A stretch of 64,000 bases of DNA from Proteles cristata cristata (taxonomy: Eukaryota; Chordata; Mammalia; Carnivora; Hyaenidae), in the NCBI GenBank assembly GCA_017311185.1, contig JAESUZ010005469.1:560001-624000 (forward strand), in the 5' to 3' direction. Below are positions 32,931 through 44,085 of this stretch, piece after piece. The notes under the pieces are model-generated. The model had not been told where the DNA came from. It searched no databases and saw only the letters and a program-made list of their open reading frames with translations. Position numbers and translations under genes: made by a program. Every line of letters begins with the position of its first letter. Position 1 is the stretch's first letter.

Positions 32931-34916
32931 AATGATACTTCAGGATTTTTAAATTATCCAGTGGAGGAGGAGAGGTTTAAGATTAGGGAGAGTATAGGTG
33001 AAACAAGACTGACCATGTCCTGAAAATTGTTGAAGCTGGTGGTGTGGCTTACAAGAGGCTGCTTATGTTATTTATGTTTGTATATGTTTGACAGCTTCAT
33101 TCATACAATTAAGAAATGAAACAGCAAACTTTGTACAATATATAGATTATATCTGAACTTCTTGGCAAAGCATGTAGGGCTCTCATATCCTCATCTCCAG
33201 TGTCTCTTTTGGCTTTTGAGACTCCCTCAAGCCCATAGACTGACTCTCTGCAGCTCTTCCTGTCCTCAGCATTGATCACAAAGGCTCACCTCTAGGAATA
33301 AATCCTCTCTGGACTACTTCATTAGCCTTATTGGGGTATTCTCTACTTTTGGCTTCCATATCCCTTTGATGGACCATCCTTAATGCCTATCATATTGCTT
33401 CTTTGTGTATTGCTATGCTGTCTACCCTCAACCCATTATAGAGGACTGCCCAAACCAAGAAGGTTCCTACTGCCCCACTTCGAGTTTCAGGTCAGCTATT
33501 ACTCGCTGCATGCCTATTGAATATTAGGCACTTAATGAATTCTTGAGATAGAATCTAGTAATTGCTTGTGGCCTGTAATGTGGGGAGAATTCACCATCCA
33601 GCATTTGGGGCTAACTTTGGTAGTGGATTCCTTTCTTCATTCCCAAGACCATCTCAGCCTCTTCTCAGGGAATGAAGTGTATATGCATATCCTTAAGAGA
33701 TAGTAGGTAAACTGTGCTGTACGAGTTCAAGATACCTAAATATTCATTAACATGTCAAAATAAAACCTTTTGTCCAGCTTTTGTCCAGCTTTTATGTCTT
33801 TTTAATTATGTCTTTTAAAATTGTCAGACTCTACATTTAGACTTAGGTAGTCTCCCTCCCTCTTTTTGGTCCACTCCATGAAACTGGGCGAGGGAGTTGT
33901 TTTTGCTACCTATGGTTTGTGGGAAGGCACCTTCCAGTCAGCCTTCCGCCAGAGCCCATCCTAAAGGCCCTATGCTAGGCTCTAAGATGAGCAGAAGAAT
34001 AAGCCTTTTCTGGTCACTTAATTATTCCATACTCCAATATGACTGTGGAGCCCAGAGTTAAAAGTAGAAAATGTTTAAAAGATTTGAGAACTGAACTGAT
34101 TTTTGTGGCCTGGAGAAGTGAAGACCAAGGTATGAGTTAATCACGATTTCCAAACACATGAAATAATTTTACATGGAAGGTGGTGCCAGCTGTTAGCCAT
34201 TTGAGTGAAAACAAACAAAAGGACTTAGGTTGCAGCTGGAGGGATTTTAGTTAGGTAGAAATTTTTCATTAAGTGGTTCAGGGTGGGAACTGGGTTTCCA
34301 TCCCAGTAGATTGTTGATTTAGGTCCAGATTGGAGGGCAGTAGGATGGATTTGATGAATTTAAGCATCCTGAAAATTGGGATTTGTGATTTAAAAAATCA
34401 GCAGCTGTGAATGCCCTCTGTGCACAGTGCTATAGAATGAGGATTCCCTCCTTCCTCCCACCTTCCCCCAAGTTGAAAGAAATTAACCTCAATTAAAGAA
34501 AACAGTGATGGATGGCTACAGAGATAAATATGATATATCACATAGGAAAAACTACATTAAAAGAACATTAAAGTTGGGACAGAAAGCACTAAAAATGGAA
34601 AAATTCACAGTTAAGGTTGAAAAGTGATATTGTTTACATCTTTGCTAGTATGTAGACCTAATAGGACACATTAAGAAATTATGAGTATGCTCTGTTATGC
34701 TAAGAAGCAAGTTTTTTGACTTGACATACTCAGCTTAATACAGTTTCATTGCCTAGCTTTAATTAAGGCATCGTCCGTGAATGATTATAGCCCATGGAAA
34801 AAAACCTGTTACTTTTACCAGAAGTGTTTTTGGTGTTTGCTTAAATATGAAGTTTTGGAGGGGCCAGGTGGTGTTTCTGTGACTCTATGCCTTTTCTTTT
34901 CTGTTCTGTTCTTTCT
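32931..34916. other. Unique or very diverged sequence, no gene
   Basis: 33180-33560 has an L2-like texture (short pyrimidine-rich phrases and a 'gcacttaatgaattcttga' end) that I cannot confirm. The rest shows no gene or named repeat. A small 11-bp tandem TTTTGTCCAGC occurs near 33768-33791. Confidence 0.45.
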
Positions 34917-35021
34917 TTTTTTATTTTTAAGTAATCTCTATACCCAGCATGGGGCTTGAACTTACAACCCCAAGATCAAGTCACATGTTCTACTGACTGA
35001 GTCAGTTAGGCACCCCAACTT
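34917..35021 (-). mobile_element. Short old-type CAN-SINE (SINEC_old-like)
   Basis: TTTAAGTAATCTCTATACCC, CATGGGGCTTGAACTTAC, CATGTTCTACTGACTGAG and GTTAGGCACCCC: the short ancestral type on the minus strand. Confidence 0.88.
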
Positions 35022-35233
35022 AATTTTTTTTTAATTTTTTAATTTTTTTTTTTTGAGGGAGACAGCATGAGCTGGGGAGGAGCAGAGAGAGAGGGAAACA
35101 CAGAATCCAAAGCAGGCTCTAGGCTCTGAGCTGTCAGCACAGAGCCTGACATGGGGCTTGAATCCGTGAGCTGTGAGATCATGACCTGAGCTAAAGTCGG
35201 CCACTTCACCAACTGAGCCACCCAGGCACCCTG
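35022..35233 (-). mobile_element. CAN-SINE inserted at the edge of the old-type SINE
   Basis: T-rich start, GACAGCATGAGCTGGGGAGG, GAGCTGTCAGCACAGAGCC and GAGCCACCCAGGCACCC. Duplication GGCACCCCAACTT (35009-35021) against GGCACCCGAACTT (35234-35246) uses the head of the neighbouring SINE. Confidence 0.92.
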
Positions 35234-35246
35234 GGCACCCGAACTT

Positions 35247-35878
35247 TCAATACCTAAGTGTATTTTAGCTTTTCTAAAATCAATTTCCTTTGTAAAGCTG
35301 CTAGGTTTGTTTCTTTTTACTAAAATATTAATAATAACTTAAAAGTTTTAATAATGTTGAGTGATATCAGTTTGTATGTATTGAAAACAAAATTTAGCTT
35401 TTATACCTTTGCTCTAGGGGTGGGTTTTTACTGCTCAAGAATAGATCTAAAATTCCATATGTATTTTTTAAACAAATTACTACATTGTAGGGGGCATAAT
35501 CAGAATCAAATCCAATCACATCTTTAATTTACAACATCACATTGTGATACTTGAAAATCATCTTTATTTGAAGCTCTTACCTAATAAGATTTATCTGTAT
35601 ACTGTGTTTTTTTGTGTGTATGTACATGTGTGTTCACTATATCAGGGACAAAAATCCCCCAAAGCGGTCTGGAATAACATGGTTTTGATGTGTTTGTGTA
35701 GGGTACAGCTTGAAGAGTACAAAACTTAGTCTTTAGCTTATTGTTCCTTTCCTCTTACTCCAAAGAGTTGCTACCTTTGCCTGTACTAAGAACCAAGATA
35801 AAAAAAAAATAACTACCTTCCTAAAACCCCAGCATATATGCTAACACTAAGTTTTATATGCTTCCTGAAGAGGATGAG
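35247..35878. other. AT-rich unique sequence, no gene
   Basis: No gene or named repeat recognised. Confidence 0.5.
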
Positions 35879-36147
35879 TCTCCCCCCCACTCTCTCTCTC
35901 CCTCCGTCTCTCTCTCCCTCTCCCTCCCTCCCTCTCTGCCTGTCTCTCTCCCTCTTCCCTGTCTCTCTCCCCTTCCCTCCTTCTCTCTCTGCTCTCTCTC
36001 CCTCTCCCTCCCTTTTCCCTCTCTCTCCTTCTCTCTCCCTCTCTCTCTCCCTTTCTCTCCTTCTCTCCCCCTTCTCTCTCCCTGTCCCTGTCCCTCTCTT
36101 TCTCTCTCTCCCTCTTCCCTTGCCCCCTCTTCTCACTCTCTCTTTCC
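35879..36147. repeat. Long polypyrimidine (CT/CCCT)n tract
   Basis: About 270 bp almost entirely C and T on the plus strand, with CTCTCC and CCCTCT units and rare single G interruptions. Long Ser/Leu/Pro (plus) and Arg/Glu (minus) frames here are composition artefacts. Its length and purity make triplex (H-DNA) structure plausible. Confidence 0.96.
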
Positions 36148-37764
36148 ATTTTGGGAGGAGCTTTGATTTCCTTAATTGATCAGAAGCTTATTTGTGGAAA
36201 GGGACAGTGAAAATTCACTATTTCTGAAACACTGGGCTGTGAAGAACAAATTAAATTTAGGAAATTTAGTTACAAAGTCTTAAAATTTTATTTTTGATGC
36301 AGAAAGAGAATTTAACTTTTTATTAAAAATGTATATATAGATAAATAAAATCATACCAACTTGTGTAATATACATTAGTAAAATAGATGGGCTAAAAGTG
36401 TTTTATTAGTAATTTAAGGAAGGAAATAATGAACCACAATTATTATGGAAGTTTTCTATTTTTGTTATTGAGTCAAATGAAATTGTTCTAAGTGAAATGA
36501 TTATTAGCCAGTAGAATTTATTGCATACTGACCTGAGTAATATTAATTTGAGTACATGACAGGGATATACTCATGGTCTCTTGTCACAGATTTTTAGGTT
36601 AATTTTCTACCCAGATGAATAATTTTCATTTCAGTTAATTAAAAGACAAAGTTCAGGAGGCTAAACATTCAAAGTGAGAGACTTGAAAATAAAAAATGAT
36701 ACTACTTGCTGGTGGTTACTTGGGGACACCATGCAGAGTCTGTTTCTTAGTACAGAAAATAAAACCTGTAAACCTACTTGGTGTCTTAAATGTAATATAA
36801 ATGTAACATTTCATCATAAGTATGCAGACATGTCTTAAAATATGGTATTATATGGAAGGAATTACTGGCAGTGAGTGAGCTACACACCCCAAGGATGGTT
36901 TTGGGGCCAAAAAATGGAAGATTTCTAAACAATTACTTTTGTATTAGTGGGAAAGCAAGGTTAAGTTTTATTAGGAATTAATCCTAGCCCTTACTTTAAT
37001 TCTGATCACATACTTGATAACCCAAATAAGTAAGTAAGACAGAGACTTCATGTTACGAATAGGTTATTTTCTTTCTCTTGGTAAAGTCTTCCAGTAAGGA
37101 GTGATTAGTTTTTGTAGAAGGAGGATGTGATGCATGTAAACATGATCATGACTAAATGCATGTACAGCTTTGCCATTTTCAAACTTTGGGCCTTGTAATG
37201 GTTGAACATGTTGCTGCCTTGTGACATGATACTTGGGCATTCTTTAGCTGGGTGTGTTGTGTTCATCTTTAACAGATTTAATGGGAACTAGGAAGGTTAG
37301 ATCTTACCATCTGGAAGTAATCTGGAAGTAACAGGCTTTGCAGTTTTCTCCAACTCACCACTAGTTGGAAAAGACCCTGGTGACAGGTGTCTCCTTTCTG
37401 TTCTCTTCATTCTGTGTGTTTTGTTCTCTGTAATTATGAAGTTATCAAGGTGACTTTGCCTTGTAATGTTTGAGCAGGTGACATGGATCTTTTTGTTTAA
37501 TTTTTAAATGAAAAAATTTTGGACCTTAAAAAATTAAAGAGAAGAAACTTTATACAAAAATGATATTGTCTATTGACAGATTCTCTGGAGCCCTTTGGAC
37601 CTCACCAATACCAAGTTTAGACTGATCTTTTTTCTCAGGCCAGTGTCACCATAGCCCCCTAGCCAGAGAGCTGTTTTGAGTTAGACTATAGGTTGAACTG
37701 AGCAGCCAGCGAAGCAGCAAAGGGACTAGCAGCCCCTTAACTGTTATCAGAACAGTATATTGAC
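36148..37764. other. AT-rich unique sequence, no gene
   Basis: No gene or named repeat recognised. An 11-bp tandem ATCTGGAAGTA repeats at about 37309-37330. Confidence 0.5.
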
Positions 37765-37960
37765 AAGTGAGGCTTGGTCAAGTTACTTAACCTTTCTTCC
37801 TTGATTTTCTATTATGTAGACTGGAAATGATAATATCTGACTTTGATCTCATAGGGATGCTTCAATCCATTAAAGTCATTAAAGCACTTTAAGTAAGATA
37901 TAAGGCACTAGGTATAAGACATCTTCCTTATTGTTATCATTACTGTTATTTCATTACAGT
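37765..37960 (+). repeat. MIRb fragment
   Basis: TGGTCAAGTTACTTAACC, TATGTAGACTGGAAATGATAA, ATCTCATAGGGATGCTTC and AAGGCACTAGGTATAAG keep the MIRb order. Confidence 0.8.
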
Positions 37961-38518
37961 GCCATATACAAAGGGGGGCTTTTTAAATGCTAGATAGTTT
38001 CAGAATGAGCTCTATGGATTTAGTAGTTGGCAGGGGACATGAAGAGGTCAGGTTACCTGTCTTTCTACTCTTGAGGCCAGTTTCTATTCCTCCCTGGCTC
38101 TGTTAGTTTGTGAGCAAAAAGCAAACTATATTTGCTTGAAAATTGAAAAAGAAAATTGAGGGAAATGGGAGATGGCTGTAGTCTACCTCGAATTTTTTCC
38201 CCCTAGGAGCTGCTGTTGGTGCTGAGCTTCCCAAAGTGTGTACTCTGTTGGTTCCCTTTCTGTGGCTTGCATGTTCAAGAGTTTTAAAGTGGGTTGTGGG
38301 CTCTTTGATGCATCCTGGTTTACAACTTTCATTATCTCTCTTTTTTTAAATACCATTTCTCTAAGAAAGAAGAAAGGTTGAGGGTAGAGTGGTTAAAGAT
38401 CTTTGAATATTTTGGGGGAGTGTTTGAAGGCATTTTTACAAGACGATTATGTTTCCTAGATCAGCTCCTTCTGGCATTTTGTCTTGAATTCTTCCTCACA
38501 CCTCATATAATATTCCAG

Positions 38519-38646
38519 AAGGAGATGCACTTCCATATGGCCTTGGCTGGCACCAACTTGATGATGTCCTTGAGAAAATAGAAGATCAACTCTCATCTCG
38601 CAGAGTGAAGTTTGCTTCCTGGAGTGGAGGTTCTTTGGATCTTAAG
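38519..38646 (+). CDS. Candidate exon, 128 nt, unknown product
   Basis: After an ATAATATTCCAG acceptor, 128 nt are open in a phase-1 frame whose peptide begins GDALPYGLGWHQLDDVLEKI and later reads EDQLSSRRVKF. Donor options are weak (AAG|GTGTTC at the end, or AGA|GTGAAG at 38613). A different frame is also open across the acceptor, which weakens the case. The peptide looks protein-like, but I recognise no family. Confidence 0.2.
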
Positions 38647-39240
38647 GTGTTCCTTTTCTAAAATAACGTATCCTGTCCTTTGTCTTAATTTTGTGAAACT
38701 AATGAGGATGACTATATTGATTCTTCTTGGTTAAGAGATTTTACTACTTTCTGTATTTATTCTTTTTAATTTTTGATACATAGTCTGAGTACAATGATAT
38801 ATTTCACTTTTACTACCTTGTTTCTGGACTGATATTCTTGTGCAACATACACATGTAACTTGATGACGTGTCTAGTTTGTAAAGCACTTGTTCTTCAAAC
38901 ACAGTGCCTTGTAGCTAGATGAAGCATAAGAGAGTTCAGTACCATGGTGTTAAATAAAAGATAATTCTATTAATCAAAAAAGCTTTTTACAAGGGAGTCT
39001 ACAGAAACCATTGCAAGTACTAAAGAATTAAGAAATCCTGAAATAAATATGGGTGGGTCAAAACAATGATCATTTATTTGGTTTTCTAACTTTTCTTCAT
39101 TTACTAGAATCCTAAAGTTACAAGTATGTTGCTTTTAAATATGAGTGGAATGATAGGCTTTTCCAGGTCTCCTCTTCCCCCAAGTCTGTAGTGTGTAACA
39201 GTGGATCTTCTGGTATTGATTTGTTTGTATGGAAAATCTT

Positions 39241-39449
39241 TTTTTTTTTTTTTATTTATTTCTAGGAGAGAGATAGACAGCGTGAACAGGGGAGGGTCAG
39301 AGAGAGAGGGAGTCACAGACCGAAACAGGCTCCAGGCTCCGAGCTGGCAGTCAGCACAGAGCCCGACGCGGGGCTCGAACCCACGAACCACGAGATCATG
39401 ACCCAAGCGAAAGTCGGATGCTTAACCGACTAAGCCACCCAGGCACCCC
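39241..39449 (-). mobile_element. CAN-SINE, young subfamily
   Basis: TTTATTTCTAGGAGAGAGAT, AGCGTGAACAGGGGAGGGTC, GAGCTGGCAGTCAGCACAG, CCACGAGATCATGACCCAAG. Perfect 15-bp duplication TGTATGGAAAATCTT at 39226-39240 and 39450-39464. Confidence 0.96.
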
Positions 39450-39838
39450 TGTATGGAAAATCTTAATGAGATAATAGTTTTGTATTTAAAGAATCACTTT
39501 GGGGAGCAGGAGTAAGAATAAAATTACATGGAATTAGGATTCTTGTGGAAAATCAGGGACATATGGTATAATACTAGTTTTTCAGAACCAAGAGTAGAAT
39601 AAGTAAAATTCCTTTTAAATTGAAGCTAGCTATTGCTACCTCTATACCTGAAGTATTTCCTTTGTCTTTATCTATTCCCACATGTGAAAATTCTTAAGTG
39701 AGGATCATGGCTAACAAAACTTTTAAGTTCAGTATTAACCTATTTTTTTTAAAAGAGGTACTACAGCACCCATTATTTTTCCTTCACCCTGTTTCCCTCC
39801 TTACCAAATTTCATATCAATAATTTCATTTTCTGTTAG

Positions 39839-39904
39839 AGACTAAATTGAATTTAAAACAAGTTGCCATGCCACCTTTTCCTTTGTGGTCAAATGCACCT
39901 CCTG
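39839..39904 (+). CDS. Candidate exon, 66 nt, unknown product
   Basis: A good acceptor (ATTTCATTTTCTGTTAG) and a strong donor CTG|GTGAGT enclose 66 nt. One frame is open, entering with two bases of a split codon; the peptide ends QVAMPPFPLWSNAPP. Other frames stop early. No homology recognised. Short length makes chance likely. Confidence 0.22.
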
Positions 39905-40325
39905 GTGAGTTCACAAATGACCTAAATGGATTGGTGTGATTATTCTGTATTTTCCGAGTAGTCACTGGGTCATCCTTGGAGATGCCCTAGAACTAGTGGG
40001 GCTGTAAGAGTGGATGGGCATCAAGCAGATAGTTATGTGGTTATCAGGGATTCCCTAGTATTTGTATTCCTATAGTTGATAGCCAGGGTTGAGTTCATCT
40101 TGATTTGGACTGTTTCTCAACCTTTTTTGCCACTATTAGGGCCCAAGGAGCCTTTTTAGACATTATGTTTTAATCTTTGTCCTCTCCTCACTCCCACTAC
40201 TCATTAAATCCTAGCGAAGATAATTTTGTTGAGTAAGGTACAACTTTGGAGGACCACAAACTATTGTAATATCAAAAATTTTTTTTTCTTCTGTTGAGAA
40301 GGCATGATATAGGACCACAACTTGG
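39905..40325. other. Unique sequence; possible hAT fragment near 40118-40270
   Basis: TTTCTCAACCTTTTTTGCC at 40120 resembles the terminal repeat of mammal-wide hAT elements, but no matching second end is clear. No gene. Confidence 0.35.
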
Positions 40326-40327
40326 AT

Positions 40328-40460
40328 ATTTTTTTCCACCTTTATTAAGATATAATTGGCATATAATGTATAATTTTAAGGTGTACAGTCTACTAATTTG
40401 ATGCAGGTATATGTTGAGAAATGAATACCACATAAGGTTAAACACCTTCATCACTTCATA
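40328..40460 (-). repeat. L1M 3' fragment, antisense
   Basis: CACCTTTATTAAGATATAATTGG, TTTTAAGGTGTACAGTC and CACCTTCATCACTTCATATAAT match the antisense L1M 3' end. Confidence 0.85.
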
Positions 40461-40719
40461 TAATTGGCTTTGTGTGAGTGTGAGTGTGTAGAATGTACAG
40501 ATTATTCAACAACTTGGCTTTTTAAATTCTAGCCAATGGTGAGTAAGTTTTCAGAGACTCCGTAGTGACTATAGCTATGGTAGTTTGGTGATAATTACTA
40601 GTCACCTTGAGAGGTTACATTGAATTTGTCTTTTCTGCCTTAGTTTTAATATGAAGATGAGTACTTGGTGGTATGCTTAGATAGGCTTTGTTAGGCCACT
40701 CTCCTGTCCTGCCTTCCCT

Positions 40720-40990
40720 CCATTATACTTTTTTCTTGTTATAAAAGTAATACATTTTCATTGCAAATGAAATTCAGAAAATACTTAGCTCATAGAATTT
40801 CTTCAAGAAATGAGCTATTCTATGATATTTTTGTACTTCTAGTTTTATATGTGATTATGGAATGCTTTTACAGATTTAAAAATGTAACAGTAAAACTGAA
40901 TTATGTGTAAATGGCATGGTTAAGAATGGTTGTTCGCTTGATGATTTGTTTTCAAGCTGTGTTTAGTATTTGATTCACATTGATACTGGT
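40720..40990 (-). repeat. L1M-like fragment, antisense
   Basis: TTGTTATAAAAGTAATACATTTTC and GAAATTCAGAAAATAC are a common antisense L1M phrase; the remainder is strongly decayed. Confidence 0.45.
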
Positions 40991-41714
40991 AATTCCTTTT
41001 CAGTTTGAAATCATACTTACATTCTATCAAAATGATAAGGTTTCAGAGGAAAAAATTAGGAAAAAAATCTTTTTGATGGTTTTTCTGGCCCTGAAGTCTT
41101 AGAAATAACTGTTTTTCCATTGAATTCCTTTCTAACATCTATACAGAAAACATACTGCCTCTGAATAAAATAAGCTTCAGGTGTGGTCCTTGACTTCTCT
41201 CTGAAAAAAGCCTTTAATAACCAAGTAAAAAATAATATTAAAGGCAGTTAAGTAAATAAGTCTCAGTTCTAAATAAGATTTTTGCATGAAAATTACATCT
41301 TCTCTATTATTGAAGTGTGAGATTATAGCAAGGTGTGGTAACCTATAATCCGTTTCTCTACATTGCTTTTTGGTGTGAACTGAAAACTATTATGAAGTTA
41401 AGTCTTACAACCCATTTTAGTTGATTTAGCTTCCTGGAATTTATCACAAGTATAATCAGAACAAATTCCCTCAGGAATTTATACTTATACCAAAAATATA
41501 CACTTTGACCCTGGAATATTTTTCTTCTTCAAATGAAAGATAAATAGTAATTTTTAAAAAAGGTTTACTTGTTACATCTGTAAGTATAAGTCAAACCAAT
41601 AGGTTAATTAAAGATTCTGATAATAAGATTCATTGATAGATTTTGCTTTAGCTGCACATTAGATTAGCAGATGTCACATACTAAAAAATTTCACATTACT
41701 TTTGTACAAAATAA
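40991..41714. other. AT-rich unique sequence, no gene
   Basis: No gene or named repeat recognised. Confidence 0.5.
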
Positions 41715-42392
41715 TAGCAGAATATTGCCCCCCTTCCTATGTCCAACTGTTAGGAAATTGTGAATGTTCCCTGCAAGGGACTTTGCAGTTACAGGGTTAA
41801 AGACCTTGAGATAGGGATTGCATCTTGGGTCATCCTGGTAGACCCAGTCATGACATGAGTCATTAAAAGGGTCTTAACCTGCTGTGGTCAGACATGTAAA
41901 GGTGACTATACAAGAATGGCCAAAGAGATACATTGCTGGCTTTGAAGATGAGGGAAGGAGGCCTCCCTGAGCCCAAGAAACAGAGTTCCCCAGGGGCGCC
42001 TGGGTGGCTTAGTCGATTAAGCGTCCGACTTTCGCTTGGGTCATGATCTCGCGGTTCGTGGGTTCGAGCCCCGTGTCGGGCTCTGTGCTTACTGCGAGCT
42101 CAGAGCCTGGAGCCTGTTTCAGAGTCTGTGACTCCCTCTCTCTCTGACCCTCCCCTGCTCACGCTGTCTCTCTCTATCTCTAGAAATAAATAAAAATATT
42201 AAAAAAAAAAAAAAAAAAGAAACAGAGTTCCCTGAAGCCTCCAAAAAGGAATGAAACCCTTCTAGCACCTTTATTTTAGTCCATGGAGTCGTGTGTTGGA
42301 CTTCTGACCAACAGAATTGTAAGAGAATAAGTTTTTGTTTTTTAAGTCACTATAAGTGGTTATTTATTATGACCACCATTGAAAGCTATCAT
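41715..42392 (+). mobile_element. MLT1-type LTR (MaLR), split by a young SINE
   Basis: GCAAGGGACTTTGCAGTTAC, GGGTTAAAGACCTTGAGATAG, CATCCTGGTAGACCCAG on the left, and after the SINE CTAGCACCTTTATTTTAG, GGACTTCTGACCAACAGAATTG and GTTTTTTAAGTCACTA on the right. An ancient LTR related to ERV-L, non-coding. Confidence 0.88.
41991..42216 (+). mobile_element. CAN-SINE, young subfamily, inside the MLT1 LTR
   Basis: GGGGCGCCTGGGTGGCTTAG, CGACTTTCGCTTGGGTCATG, near-intact tRNA-like part, TATCTCTAGAAATAAATAAA and an A18 tail. Perfect 16-bp duplication AAGAAACAGAGTTCCC at 41975-41990 and 42217-42232. Confidence 0.97.
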
Positions 42393-42536
42393 TCTATGCT
42401 TTGTGCTTATAATTTATTGAATAAAATTATTACTTAAATCTGAAAACTATAAAGGAACAACAGCTGTTTGGTTAAATGGATAATACTTAGCAATTTGTAT
42501 GCTTCCTTATCTATGGATTGTTACAATTCATTTTGC

Positions 42537-42748
42537 CTTTTTTTTTCTTTTCTTTGAGAGAGCGTATAAGTGTGAGCTGGGGAAGGGTGGGGAGAGAGAG
42601 ACAGAGAGGGAGAGGGAGAGAGAATCTTAAGCAGGTTCCACACCCAGTGCAGAGCAGGATGAACCACATGGGGCTTGATCTCATGACTCTGAGATCATGA
42701 CTTAAGCCAAAGAGTTCTACATTTAACCAACTGAGCAAACCAGGCACT
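42537..42748 (-). mobile_element. CAN-SINE, minus strand
   Basis: T-rich start, GAATCTTAAGCAGGTTCCAC, CATGGGGCTTGATCTCATG and CCAGGCACT end. Duplication ACAATTCATTTTGC (42523-42536) against GCAGTTCATTTTGC (42749-42762). Confidence 0.9.
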
Positions 42749-43253
42749 GCAGTTCATTTTGCTCTTAAATAACAATGAATTGTTTGTTTTTGCAACTGTT
42801 ATTTTTTTCTCTAGTGCTACCATTGTACCAGGAGCATAGAGTAGACATTCAGTAAATGATGAGAACAATGAATAAAGTTACATGGTCAAAATTTGCATTC
42901 GTTGTTAATTTTGGAGATTTCAGAAAGGGGCTTGAAGAAAACTAGGAACATAAATGCTTAGATCTGAAGAAGTATCCCCAGGGTTTTGACAGATGTATCT
43001 CACATTTCTTTTGTGTTTGGCAATTGTCAAGGAATTGCTTAAGGGCTTATTGGAGTCAAATCCCAGGGTATAACAGGGTTCATTTCTGTCTTGATAAACG
43101 GGCCCTTGTAGTAGCCAGGTAACAGTGGCTACGAGGAGTTTTATTCTTTCAGATAATGTTTTTTAATTAATTGTAAAATGACAAGTTTTAAGATAGTAGC
43201 AAGAAATTTAAAATCAACATAAATAATAGAATAAAACAGGTAAACCTACATAC

Positions 43254-43462
43254 ATTTTTTTTAATATTTATTTGAGAGAGAGAAAGAGAGAGCAAACATG
43301 AGCAGGGGAGGGGCAAAGAGAGAGGGAGAAAGAGACAGAATCTCAAGTAAGCTCTTGCTGTTAGCACAGAACCTAATGTGGGACATAAACTCATGAACCA
43401 TGAGATCACAACCTGAGCTAAAATCAAGAGACACTTAACCAACCGAACAACCTAGGCACCTC
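43254..43462 (-). mobile_element. CAN-SINE, minus strand
   Basis: TTTAATATTTATTTGAGAGAG, CATGAGCAGGGGAGGGGC, CATGAACCATGAGATCAC and CCTAGGCACCTC. Duplication AACCTACATAC at 43243-43253 and 43463-43473. Confidence 0.92.
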
Positions 43463-43559
43463 AACCTACATACTCTTTACTTGTTTTTAAGCTGCTTCTC
43501 TATTTTCCCAGGCTAATAAATTGGGACACTGAATCAGAAATATTTGTCGTATCTCCACT

Positions 43560-44085
43560 GGGAATATAGATGCAAAGAGCTCTGCCATCATAGTGCTTGT
43601 TGACTCATAGGGAAATTAGACATTAAATAATTACTAGTGCTGAGAGGAAGGACAGAGTGCTATAGGAGGAGATAATAACCTACTCTAGTCCAGGTAAATA
43701 AACCATCTCTGAAGGCATGTCTACAGGTTCAGGAAAGGAGAAAAGGAAAGGGATTAAAAGCAATGAGAGAATGGTTGGAGCACACGAAATCGGGATCATT
43801 GTGAAGGGTCAAAAGATGAAGAAGCATAGGTTGGCAGACGTCATATCTTAATAGTGTCCTGTTAAAGGATTTTGGAAAAATAAGCTGTAATTTGGAGGAG
43901 AATGGTTTGGATGGGAGAAAAAGTAAATTCAAGAGAAGCTGAGGCTGGAGTCTATTTTAACTATCATAATATGTAGTCTGTTCTAGGGTGGTAGACATGG
44001 GGATGGAGAATAGATGGAAGCAGAGATTATTTAGGAGATAGACCAAAAGTGATTTGGAGATTGCATGTGGGTTTTCAGAGGGGCT
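43560..44085 (-). repeat. L2 LINE fragment, antisense
   Basis: GGAAATTAGACATTAAATAATTAC, GAGGAAGGACAGAGTGCTATAG, AGGGTGGTAGACATGGGGATGG and TTGGAGATTGCATGTGGG run in antisense L2 order. Confidence 0.65.

Noticed and set aside
35813..36179. Frames of 100-113 codons on both strands
   Set aside because: Entirely produced by the polypyrimidine tract; the products are Ser/Leu/Pro or Arg/Glu/Gly repeats.
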